From: Salinisphaera hydrothermalis | GTDB taxonomy: Bacteria; Pseudomonadota; Gammaproteobacteria; Nevskiales; Salinisphaeraceae | Direction: 5' to 3' (one strand) | DNA length: 64,000 nt | Assembly: GCF_040361195.1 (NCBI RefSeq) | Contig: NZ_APNE01000005.1 | Shown here: positions 57,126 to 64,000 of the stretch, in pieces | Layout of the letters: each line of letters begins with the position of its first letter | How positions within the stretch are numbered: the stretch's first letter is position 1 | The notes under the pieces: model-generated | Told to the model about the DNA's origin: nothing | The model's input: the letters and a program-made list of their open reading frames with translations, nothing else | Databases searched by the model: none | Made by a program: the position numbers and the translations under genes

Positions 57126-57988
57126 GACAACGACGCGCCCTGCTGATTGTCGTCCTGCTGCTGGCGCTGGTGGCGCTCGGCGGCGGATTATGGTGGTCAT
57201 ACCGGACGCCGCCGAGTCCGCCATCGGCGTCCCATCCGCCGGTCAGCCCGCTCGCGGCAGCCGATGTCACTCGTATCCGGGTGCGTCACGGCAGCGATCT
57301 GGTGATGATCCAGCGAAAAAATCCACAAGCGCCCTGGCATCTCACCGCGCCAGTCCACGCCCCGGTGGATCCACCGCATCTCGAGGCCATGCTGACCCTG
57401 CTCGGCAAGCCGGCCGAACGGCGCTATGCGCCCGACGCCATCGCGGACACGACGACGGGGCTGAAGTCGCCGACGCTGGTCGTTCAGTTCAACCAGCACG
57501 CCCCGATCGATATCGGCGGGCGCGGCCCGAGCCGTGGCAGTCGCTATGTCCGCACCCCGCACGATCTGCTGCTGGCGAACCTGCCCGATCTGACCGGCCT
57601 GCACTGGAGCTGGACGCACTGGATCTCGCCGGCGCTGGTGCCACCGCATCGACAGCTCGAGAAACTGGTGCTGCCGCATTTCACGCTCGATCGCGACAAG
57701 CAGGGCGCTTGGCAGGCCCAGCCACGCGGGCAACGCAGCGCCGCGGCCGTCGCGGCCACCATGCAGGCCTGGCAGCGCGCCCGTGCGCTGACCGTCGTAC
57801 CGGCCGACGAAAGCCGCCAGCGCCTGGCCCGGGTCACGCTCGTCTTCCGGCATGGTCCGCCTCGCCATCTGGATATCATCGAGCGTGATCCGAACCTGAT
57901 CCTGCGCGATCCCGCGCTCGACGTGGATTATCACCTGGCCGGCAACCGCATCGGGCCGTTGCTGGAGATACGGCACCCGGGGCTTTGA
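57122..57988 (+). CDS. DUF4340 membrane-anchored protein
   Basis: 288 residues, GTG start overlapping the previous stop (GTGA). N-terminal helix ALLIVVLLLALVALGGGLWW, then an extracytoplasmic DUF4340 domain: DVTRIRVRHGSDLVMIQRK and APWHLTAPVHAPVDPPHLEA. This is the usual fourth gene in Gld-type ABC operons. Confidence 0.85.
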   Translation: MRQRRALLIVVLLLALVALGGGLWWSYRTPPSPPSASHPPVSPLAAADVTRIRVRHGSDLVMIQRKNPQAPWHLTAPVHAPVDPPHLEAMLTLLGKPAERRYAPDAIADTTTGLKSPTLVVQFNQHAPIDIGGRGPSRGSRYVRTPHDLLLANLPDLTGLHWSWTHWISPALVPPHRQLEKLVLPHFTLDRDKQGAWQAQPRGQRSAAAVAATMQAWQRARALTVVPADESRQRLARVTLVFRHGPPRHLDIIERDPNLILRDPALDVDYHLAGNRIGPLLEIRHPGL

Positions 57989-58282
57989 TGCGTGGTTTCA
58001 TGACGTTTTTATCCGCAGATCGACGCAGCTTTCCGCCAATGGCGGGTGGCCGGTGCGGGCTTCCACCCATTCCGGTGGCGCCAATATTCTCAATCTAAAC
58101 GCCGGTTTGACCCCGGCAGACCCAGGTCACGGTCAGTTGCCGTGGCATTCGGCTCAACGCTAAACCGCCGTGATCGACCCCTCGCATCGCCTTGAACGGG
58201 CCCGCCGCGTGCTGGATGCATCGACGCGTCGAAAGGCCGACCATGGCCTGCCCTTGCGCCCGGTGCATGTCAGAATATTGGC

Positions 58283-59098
58283 ATGCCCGAACTTCCCGAA
58301 GTCGAGACCACGCGCGCCGGCGTGGAGCCGCATGTCGCCGGTCAACGCGTGCGGACCGTCATCGTGCGTCAGCCGCAGTTGCGCTGGCCGGTGTCCGACG
58401 CGCTCGCGCGCGATCTGCCCGGCCAGACCATCCACGCCGTCAGACGCCGCGCGAAGTATCTGCTGTTCGCGGCGGACACGGGGCATGTCTGTCTGCATTT
58501 GGGCATGTCCGGACGCTTGCGCGTGGTGCCGGCCGACACACCAGTGGAAACACACGACCACGTCGATATCGTGCTGGAAAACGACACCCTATTGCGCTTC
58601 AACGATGCACGCCGCTTCGGCTCGCTGTTCTGGCTCACGGGTGATCCGCATGAATTCTCGCTGCTGTCACGGCTCGGGCCGGAACCGCTGTCGGACGCTT
58701 TCGACGGCGCCTGGCTGAAAGCGCGATCGGCCGGTCGGCGTACGGCCGTCAAGGCCTTCATCATGGACGCCGCGGTGGTCGTGGGCGTCGGCAATATCTA
58801 TGCCTGCGAAGCCTTGCACATGGCCGGCATTCATCCGCGCCGCGCCACCGGACGCATCGGCCGGGCGCGCTACGAGCGGCTGGCCGAGGCCATCAAGCAA
58901 GTGCTGGCCGAAGCCATTGCGGTCGGCGGCACCACGTTGCGCGATTACATCGGCGTCGACGGCGATACCGGTTATTTCCAGCTGTCGCTGGCTGCCTATG
59001 GCCGCGAGAGCCAGCCGTGCCCGCGCGGCTGCGGCCCGATCCGGCGCGAAGTCATCGGGCAGCGCAGCACGTTTTTCTGCCCCGTCTGCCAGACCTGA
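58283..59098 (+). CDS. mutM: Formamidopyrimidine-DNA glycosylase MutM
   Basis: Excises 8-oxoguanine opposite C. 271 residues. Starts MPELPEVETTRAG, so Pro1 and Glu2 are in place, as is the Lys in VRRRAKYL-type segment (RRRAKYLLFAAD). H2TH region GVGNIYACEAL. The C-terminal zinc finger is atypical: C-x3-C (CPRGCG), then CPVC; other Fpg enzymes have C-x2-C. Total spacing to the second pair is the usual one. 294 bases without an identifiable feature precede the gene. Confidence 0.95.
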   Translation: MPELPEVETTRAGVEPHVAGQRVRTVIVRQPQLRWPVSDALARDLPGQTIHAVRRRAKYLLFAADTGHVCLHLGMSGRLRVVPADTPVETHDHVDIVLENDTLLRFNDARRFGSLFWLTGDPHEFSLLSRLGPEPLSDAFDGAWLKARSAGRRTAVKAFIMDAAVVVGVGNIYACEALHMAGIHPRRATGRIGRARYERLAEAIKQVLAEAIAVGGTTLRDYIGVDGDTGYFQLSLAAYGRESQPCPRGCGPIRREVIGQRSTFFCPVCQT

Positions 59099-59183
59099 GA
59101 CAGCGGTGATTCATCGGAGATGACAGGCTGCCGGGTGGCGGACTAGGCTGGGCGATCGTTTACCCATTCTCGGCGGCCCGCTC

Positions 59184-60785
59184 ATGCGCTATATCGGACT
59201 GATCGCGGCCTTCGTGGCCACCGGCGTGTTCGCCGGCCTGACGTTTCTCGCGCCGCGTTATTTCGCGCTTTTCTTCATTATTTCCGGTCTGTTTCTCACC
59301 GTCGGGCTGCGCGATCTGCTGCAGGCCGAACATGCATTGCTGCGCAATTATCCGCTGCTGGCGCATTTCCGCTGGTTATTCGAAGCAATCCGACCGGAGA
59401 TCCGTCAGTATCTGATCGAATCCGACACCGAGGCCGCGCCGTTCTCGCGCGAGCAGCGCAGTCAGGTCTATGCCCGGGCCAAGGGCGCAAACGACGCCGA
59501 CCCCTTTGGTACCGAACTCGACGTCTATGCTGAAGGTCACGAGTGGCTGGCCCATTCGATGGCCGCGCGCACCCCGTCGGAAACACCGCCGCGCGTCCAT
59601 ATCGGCGGGCCGGATTGTAGCCGGCCGTATTCCGCCTCGACGCTCAATATCTCGGCGATGAGTTTCGGCTCGCTGTCCGGCAACGCGATTCGCGCGCTCA
59701 ACAAGGGGGCGGCCAAAGGCGGCTTTGCCCACGACACCGGCGAAGGCTCGATCTCGCGCCATCACAAGGAATACGGCGGCGACCTGATCTGGGAGCTGGG
59801 CAGCGGCTATTTCGGCTGCCGTGCCAAGGACGGCAGCTTCGATCGCGCCCAGTTCGTCGACCGTGCGAGCGACGACCAGGTCAAGATGATCGAGATCAAG
59901 ATGTCCCAGGGCGCGAAACCGGGCCACGGCGGCGTGCTGCCCGGGCGCAAGGTCACACAGGAAATCGCCGAGGCACGCGGCGTGCCGGTCGGCCAGACCT
60001 GTGTCTCGCCGCCCTATCACACCGCGTTTTCCACCCCGATCGAGATGATGGAGTTCATCGCTGATCTGCGCGAGGGCTCGGGCGGCAAGCCGGTGGGCTT
60101 CAAGCTCTGTATCGGCCATGGTTGGCAGTTCATGAGTCTGGCCAAGGCCATGCTCAAGACCGGGATCACCCCCGACTTCATCGTTATCGACGGGGCTGAA
60201 GGCGGCACCGGCGCGGCCCCGCTGGAGCTGGCCGACAACGTCGGCACGCCGCTGCGGGAGGGGCTGGTCTGGGCGCATAACACGCTGGTCGGCGCCGGCC
60301 TGCGCGAGCGCATCAAGATCGGCGCCTCCGGCAAGATCACCTCCGGTTTCCGGATGGCATCAAATATGGCGCTGGGGGCGGACTGGTGTAATTCGGCTCG
60401 CGGCTTCATGTTCGCGGTCGGTTGCGTGCAATCCGAGTCGTGTCATACCGATCGCTGCCCGACCGGCGTCGCCACCCAGAACCCGCGCCGCCAGCGTGCC
60501 ATCGTGGTACCGGAAAAAGCCGAGCGCGTCTATCACTTCCATCGCGCGACGGTCGCGGCCATGCAGGAAGTGGTGGCCACGGTGGGCCTGGATCATCCGG
60601 CGCAGCTCGCGCCCGAGCATCTATGCCGGCGCACGCGCGATTCCGAGATACAAAGCGCCGATCAGGTGTATCGTTTTCTCAAGACCGGCGAACTGCTCGT
60701 GGCCTCCGCCCGACGCGGCCGTTATGAAGCCGCCTGGGCCCGCGCGCAGGCCGAAAGCTTTCTGCCGCGCAGCCACGCCGCCTGA
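59184..60785 (+). CDS. Membrane-anchored FMN-binding glutamate synthase-like protein
   Basis: 533 residues. Two N-terminal helices (LIAAFVATGVFAGLTFL and YFALFFIISGLFLTVGL), then a glutamate synthase synthase-domain: LNISAMSFGSLSGNAIRALN, EGSISRHHKEYGGDL, KPGHGGVLPGRKVT, VIDGAEGGTGAAPLELAD, and the [3Fe-4S] ligand region SESCHTDRCPTGVATQ. No amidotransferase domain. Members are called glutamate synthase-like or alpha-hydroxy-acid type; the true reaction is unknown. Confidence 0.88.
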   Translation: MRYIGLIAAFVATGVFAGLTFLAPRYFALFFIISGLFLTVGLRDLLQAEHALLRNYPLLAHFRWLFEAIRPEIRQYLIESDTEAAPFSREQRSQVYARAKGANDADPFGTELDVYAEGHEWLAHSMAARTPSETPPRVHIGGPDCSRPYSASTLNISAMSFGSLSGNAIRALNKGAAKGGFAHDTGEGSISRHHKEYGGDLIWELGSGYFGCRAKDGSFDRAQFVDRASDDQVKMIEIKMSQGAKPGHGGVLPGRKVTQEIAEARGVPVGQTCVSPPYHTAFSTPIEMMEFIADLREGSGGKPVGFKLCIGHGWQFMSLAKAMLKTGITPDFIVIDGAEGGTGAAPLELADNVGTPLREGLVWAHNTLVGAGLRERIKIGASGKITSGFRMASNMALGADWCNSARGFMFAVGCVQSESCHTDRCPTGVATQNPRRQRAIVVPEKAERVYHFHRATVAAMQEVVATVGLDHPAQLAPEHLCRRTRDSEIQSADQVYRFLKTGELLVASARRGRYEAAWARAQAESFLPRSHAA

Positions 60786-60823
60786 TCAAACACGGGTGTA
60801 TCGACACTCTAGGAGTTGAATTC

Positions 60824-61258
60824 ATGGCCTGGTTCCGATCGAATCGACGCGACGACCCGCAAGCCAACACGCCGGACACGCCCGAGGCCCTGCGCGGCTA
60901 TGCCGGCCAGTATTCGGAAACGCGCTTCTGGACCAAGATCTCGCGGGTGTTCAAACGCGCCGGCTACGAGCTGCTGGAAAAAGCGTTATGGCTGCACTAT
61001 GCCGCCCAGCGCCCGGATACGCCGGGCTGGGCCAAAGCTACGGCCTACGGCGCGCTGGCGTATTTCATCCTGCCGTTCGATGCCATCCCCGACTGGCTGT
61101 TCGGCTACGGCTACACCGATGACCTGAGTGCACTGACCCTGGCCGTGGCCACGATCTCGCAGTACATCGATGCCGGCGTGCGACGGCGCGCCACCCGCAA
61201 GCTCGACGACTGGTTCGGGCGCCCCGAACATCGGCGGCCGATGCAGACCGTCGAATGA
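60824..61258 (+). CDS. YkvA/DUF1232 family protein
   Basis: 144 residues. C-terminal DUF1232: KATAYGALAYFILPFDAIPD and YTDDLSALTLAVATI, predicted membrane-associated. Overlaps the SDR gene by four bases. Function unknown. Confidence 0.82.
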   Translation: MAWFRSNRRDDPQANTPDTPEALRGYAGQYSETRFWTKISRVFKRAGYELLEKALWLHYAAQRPDTPGWAKATAYGALAYFILPFDAIPDWLFGYGYTDDLSALTLAVATISQYIDAGVRRRATRKLDDWFGRPEHRRPMQTVE

Positions 61259-62067
61259 GCGCCGGCCATGACCTGAGCGGCCGCCGGGCGTTAGTCACCG
61301 GCGCCTCGTCGGGCGTCGGCGAAGCGGTCGCCCGACAGCTCCGTGCCGCCGGCGCCCAAGTCGCGATCGCCGCGCGCCGGGCCGATCGTCTGCAACGACT
61401 CGCCGACGAGATCGGCGCCGTGGCGCAGCCCGCGGACGTGGGGATGTCCGAGGCGTGTATCGCGCTGATCGAATCCACGGTCGCCGCGCTCGGCGGGCTC
61501 GATATTCTCGTCAACAATGCCGGCGCGCATCATCGGGGCGATTTCGCGACCCAGTCGGCCGAACATCTGGCCGCGATGGTCGACGTGAATCTGCGTGCCC
61601 CGGTCGTGCTGTCGCGCGCTGCCCTGCCGCATCTGCGTTCGGCCGAGCACGGGGCGATCGTCAACGTCGGCTCCGTGGCCGGGCGGATGCCAGTACCCGG
61701 CAGTGCGACCTATTCCGCGACCAAGGCGGGCCTGCGCACGCTGACGTATGCGCTGGCCGAGGAATGTCGCGGTACGAATGTGGGGGTGTCGGTGGTTTCG
61801 CCCGGCCCGATCGCGACCGACTTCATCCTCGCCGATATCGATGCGGTCACCGATCTCACGTTTTCCCAGCCGATGAGCACGCCGGAGCAGATCGCCGATC
61901 TGGTGCTCGCCTGCATCGCCGACGGGCGTGTCGAACGAACGCGGCCGGCCTCGACCCGAGTGATGACCACGCTAGGCAGCCTGTTCCCGGCGCTGCCGCG
62001 CGCGCTACGCCCCGCCCTCGCCGCCAAGGGCCGACGCGCCAAGGCGCGATACCGCCGCCACGACTGA
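61255..62067 (+). CDS. Short-chain dehydrogenase/reductase
   Basis: 270 residues, classical SDR. NAD(P) loop ALVTGASSGVGEAV, LVNNAGAHHRGDF, catalytic Ser in IVNVGSVAGRM and Tyr-x3-Lys in YSATKAGL. Arg-rich pocket after the loop (AARRADRL) suggests NADP. Substrate unknown. Confidence 0.9.
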   Translation: MSAGHDLSGRRALVTGASSGVGEAVARQLRAAGAQVAIAARRADRLQRLADEIGAVAQPADVGMSEACIALIESTVAALGGLDILVNNAGAHHRGDFATQSAEHLAAMVDVNLRAPVVLSRAALPHLRSAEHGAIVNVGSVAGRMPVPGSATYSATKAGLRTLTYALAEECRGTNVGVSVVSPGPIATDFILADIDAVTDLTFSQPMSTPEQIADLVLACIADGRVERTRPASTRVMTTLGSLFPALPRALRPALAAKGRRAKARYRRHD

Positions 62068-62144
62068 GGTCTGTCTTGCGTGCGGATCGCATTCGGCCCA
62101 CAGTGGAATTTCGAGTCGCACAGTCCATAGAAGGAAACGGCAGC

Positions 62145-62396
62145 ATGGGCATCATTGCATGGATCATCTTCGGGTTGATCGCTGGCGCGATCGCCAAACT
62201 GATCATGCCCGGCGACGACCCGGGCGGGATCATCGTGACCATCATCATCGGCATTGTCGGTGCCGTCATCGGCGGCTTCATCGGGGGTGTACTGGGCTTC
62301 GGCGGGGTCACCGGTTTCAATATCGGCAGCTTTATCATCGCCATCCTGGGCGCCGTGATCCTGCTGGCGCTGTATCGCATGGTCGCCCGGCGATAA
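62145..62396 (+). CDS. GlsB/YeaQ/YmgE-type small membrane protein
   Basis: 83 residues: three hydrophobic segments, with the family start MGIIAWIIFGLIAGAIAKL and MPGDDPGG, then GIVGAVIGGFIGGVLGFG. Members are stress-induced. Ribosome site AAGGAAA; followed by a strong terminator. Confidence 0.92.
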   Translation: MGIIAWIIFGLIAGAIAKLIMPGDDPGGIIVTIIIGIVGAVIGGFIGGVLGFGGVTGFNIGSFIIAILGAVILLALYRMVARR

Positions 62397-62418
62397 ATCC
62401 GGCGGCCCAAACGCCTGG

Positions 62419-62453
62419 AAAACCGGTGCGGGCTGTCCGCACCGGTTTTTTTT
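62419..62453 (+). terminator. Terminator after the GlsB-like gene
   Basis: AACCGGTGCGG (62421-62431) and CCGCACCGGTT (62437-62447), then eight U (62446-62453). Confidence 0.94.
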
Positions 62454-62505
62454 GGTCAGCGGCCGGTTACTGAAGCCGGGAACGTCGTCATCTTCTCCGC
62501 GGTTA

Positions 62506-62787
62506 CGCCTTAGGGTCTGTTGAGGTTTCGTGCGAGTCCGCGCCAAGCGCTGTTTTGCGGCAAGACGAGGCGTAGCGAACGCGGCGTAGTGGGCCTACGC
62601 GAGAGAGCCACAACGCTGGATTGCCGCAAAACAGCGCTTGTCCCTTCGGGTTGGGCCGCAAATCGCGCCCGGCCGCGTTGCGAGTCTGGGTCGTGGCACG
62701 CCACGACGCGGCGACTCGCGCCTTGCTGGACACGATTTGCGGACGCCAACGCGGCGCTCGCACGAAACCTCAACAGACCCTAAGGCG
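62506..62787 (-). mobile_element. Miniature inverted-repeat element, copy B
   Basis: Inverted copy of element A. Its ends form a perfect inverted repeat of about 31 bases, beginning CGCCTTAGGGTCTGTTGAGG. With TA as the duplicated target, the core runs GGGTCTGTTGAGG... between TA dinucleotides. The internal palindrome (62690-62707) and the 19-base inverted repeat of copy A are present. The left-half frame (62510-62773, minus) encodes 87 residues, most identical to the 88 of copy A. Confidence 0.87.
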
Positions 62788-62910
62788 CGCTTCGCGCAAG
62801 CATTGCCACTGCGTTGTCGGCGTCGGCGAGGCTCAAGTTAGCTCCCTCACGGCCGATGTTATCTGCGTCATCACTGCATATCAGCATGGGCAGGCAACGG
62901 GGAGAGATGC

Positions 62911-64000
62911 ATGGCTGCAACGCAATGGGATCTGGCGATCGAATCGGCGCCGGACGATACCGATCAGGTTACAGAACATTCCGAGGGCGAAACCCAACCC
63001 GCCCGCGGCTGGCCGCTTAAACACAAGATTGCGTTGACCATCGTGGTGGTGATCGCGCTCGCAGCGTCCATCGTAGCCGGCGTCGGCTGGGATTTGCGTA
63101 GCCAGCTCTATCAGGTGCGCCGCGACGGCCTGCGCAACACGGTGGAACTGGCGCAGAGCATGATCGCGGGCTTTGCCAAGCAGGCCGACCAGGGCTATAT
63201 CAGCAAGTCCGAAGCGAAACGACGGGCGCTGGATGCGCTGTCCGAAATGCGGTTCGGCAAGAGCCACAACAACTACGTCTTCGTTTTCGACAAAAACGAG
63301 CGCATCGTCTGGCACCCGCGCCATCAGCCGGGCACCGATATGCACGATTACGTCGACGACAACGGCGTCCCGGTCTATCGCGAACTCGGCGACATGGCCG
63401 CCAAGGACGGCGACGGCTTCGTTTATTATTCCTCCAAGCGCGACAAGAGCGGGCCACAGCTGCCCAAGATGACGTTCGTCGAGCGCTTCAAACCCTGGGG
63501 CTGGAATATTGCCGCGGGCGTCTATATCGACGACATCCGCGTCGCGTTTTACCATCAGCTGATCAAATACGGACTCATTCTCGGCGGCTTCGCCCTGCTC
63601 GTCGCCCTGGCGTTGATCCTCCTTGCCCGCAACATATACGGTGCGCTGGGCGGCGAAACCTATGAAGCGCGCCGCCAGCTCGATCGCATGGCAACCGGCG
63701 ATCTCAGCCAGGCCACGGAGATTGCCAAGCGCCACGCGGACAGTCTGATGGCGAGCGTGGAAACGATGCGGCGGGATCTGGCGACCATGATCGCGGGCAT
63801 TCGCCATGGCAGCGAATCGATCGACAGCGCGGCCGGCGAGATCGCCGACGGCAACGCCGATCTGTCGACCCGTACCCAGCAGCAGGCGGCCTCGCTCGAG
63901 GAGACCGCTGCGAGCATGGAAGAACTTACGTCTACGGTGTCGAACAACGCCGGCAACGCCAACGATGCCAGCGAACTGGCCACCAAGAGCAGCCAAGCGC
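62911..64000 (+). CDS. Cache-domain methyl-accepting chemotaxis protein (partial)
   Basis: At least 363 residues, cut by the right edge. Transmembrane helix at about 38-60, a single-Cache sensor domain (NNYVFVFDKNERIVWHPRHQ, GWNIAAGVYIDD) outside, a second helix (YGLILGGFALLVALALILLA), then HAMP-like and the start of the methyl-accepting coiled coil (RTQQQAASLEETAASMEEL), which resembles the chemoreceptor at 47276. GGGGAGA ribosome site at 62898-62904. sCache domains usually bind small organic acids. Confidence 0.9.
   Translation, partial: MAATQWDLAIESAPDDTDQVTEHSEGETQPARGWPLKHKIALTIVVVIALAASIVAGVGWDLRSQLYQVRRDGLRNTVELAQSMIAGFAKQADQGYISKSEAKRRALDALSEMRFGKSHNNYVFVFDKNERIVWHPRHQPGTDMHDYVDDNGVPVYRELGDMAAKDGDGFVYYSSKRDKSGPQLPKMTFVERFKPWGWNIAAGVYIDDIRVAFYHQLIKYGLILGGFALLVALALILLARNIYGALGGETYEARRQLDRMATGDLSQATEIAKRHADSLMASVETMRRDLATMIAGIRHGSESIDSAAGEIADGNADLSTRTQQQAASLEETAASMEELTSTVSNNAGNANDASELATKSSQA

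Larger units (their letters stand above)
62397..62910. other. Intergenic region holding a terminator and element copy B
   Basis: 514 bases between the GlsB-like gene and the Cache chemoreceptor: terminator 62419-62453, miniature element 62506-62787, then about 120 bases where the chemoreceptor promoter must lie. Confidence 0.7.

Noticed and set aside
55566..57224. 552-residue minus-strand frame over the GldG-like gene
   Set aside because: Low-complexity composition; the plus-strand genes overlap in a regular operon.

Overview
The window looks like a chromosomal segment of a halophilic, high-G+C gammaproteobacterium. Informational and biosynthetic genes lie in gammaproteobacterial order: mutY-yggX-tRNA-Phe; thiG-trmB; and xthA/pyrE/argB/dut/coaBC/radC/rpmB/rpmG. 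Two compatible-solute importers (ProVWX-like and EhuABCD-like) point to life at high or changing salt. Salinisphaera or a close relative would fit, but that is an inference from gene content, not from a marker gene. There is no phage, CRISPR array, integrase or rRNA.

Layout. 1-2936 (-): glycine betaine importer, with proX cut by the window edge. 2937-3766: gap with no convincing gene. 3767-7908 (-): tRNA-Phe, yggX, mutY, an SRPBCC protein and asmA. 8054-9765 (+): fused thiS-thiG and trmB. 9811-12972 (-): ehuABCD-type ectoine/hydroxyectoine importer. 13477-14523 (+): tas-like aldo-keto reductase. 14612-21284: complete lower mevalonate pathway, with HMG-CoA synthase on the minus strand and diphosphomevalonate decarboxylase, phosphomevalonate kinase, an HMG-CoA reductase-mevalonate kinase fusion and IPP isomerase in a tight plus-strand operon. 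21377-21650: a miniature transposable element. 21916-41539 (-): a large hopanoid cluster (hpnM, hpnB, hpnH, hpnL, hpnA, hpnN, hpnG and a squalene synthase-squalene/hopene cyclase fusion). A phosphonate cassette sits inside it (AEP transaminase, phosphonopyruvate decarboxylase, PEP mutase-nucleotidyltransferase, a second nucleotidyltransferase, CDP-alcohol phosphatidyltransferase), together with a 2OG-Fe(II) oxygenase, a catalase-like protein and a DUF2147 protein. 41713-42600 (+): farnesyl diphosphate synthase. 42653-53889: DUF4139 protein, AmpG-like permease, xthA, pyrE, chemoreceptor, argB, dut, coaBC, radC, a small beta-barrel protein, rpmB and rpmG. 54062-57988 (+): Gld-type ABC system with a DUF4340 protein. 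58283-62396 (+): mutM, membrane-anchored glutamate synthase-like protein, YkvA-like protein, SDR and a GlsB/YeaQ-type membrane protein. 62506-62787: second copy of the miniature element. 62911 to the end (+): Cache-domain chemoreceptor, cut by the window edge.

How the genes work together. The mevalonate genes make IPP and DMAPP, IspA makes farnesyl diphosphate, the N-terminal half of the 1009-residue fusion should make squalene and its C-terminal half hopene, HpnH and HpnG should then build adenosyl- and ribosylhopane, and HpnN should move hopanoids to the outer membrane. The route from HMG-CoA to hopanoid is therefore almost all within 28 kb, with two step-joining fusions. The embedded phosphonate genes predict 2-aminoethylphosphonate, its activation as a nucleotide, and transfer by a CDP-alcohol phosphotransferase to an alcohol, most simply a diacylglycerol and possibly a hopanoid or sugar.

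Most striking are the two terpenoid fusions, the phosphonate cassette inside the hopanoid cluster, and the miniature-element family (two full copies and one remnant), whose remnant appears to supply the stop codon of hpnN.
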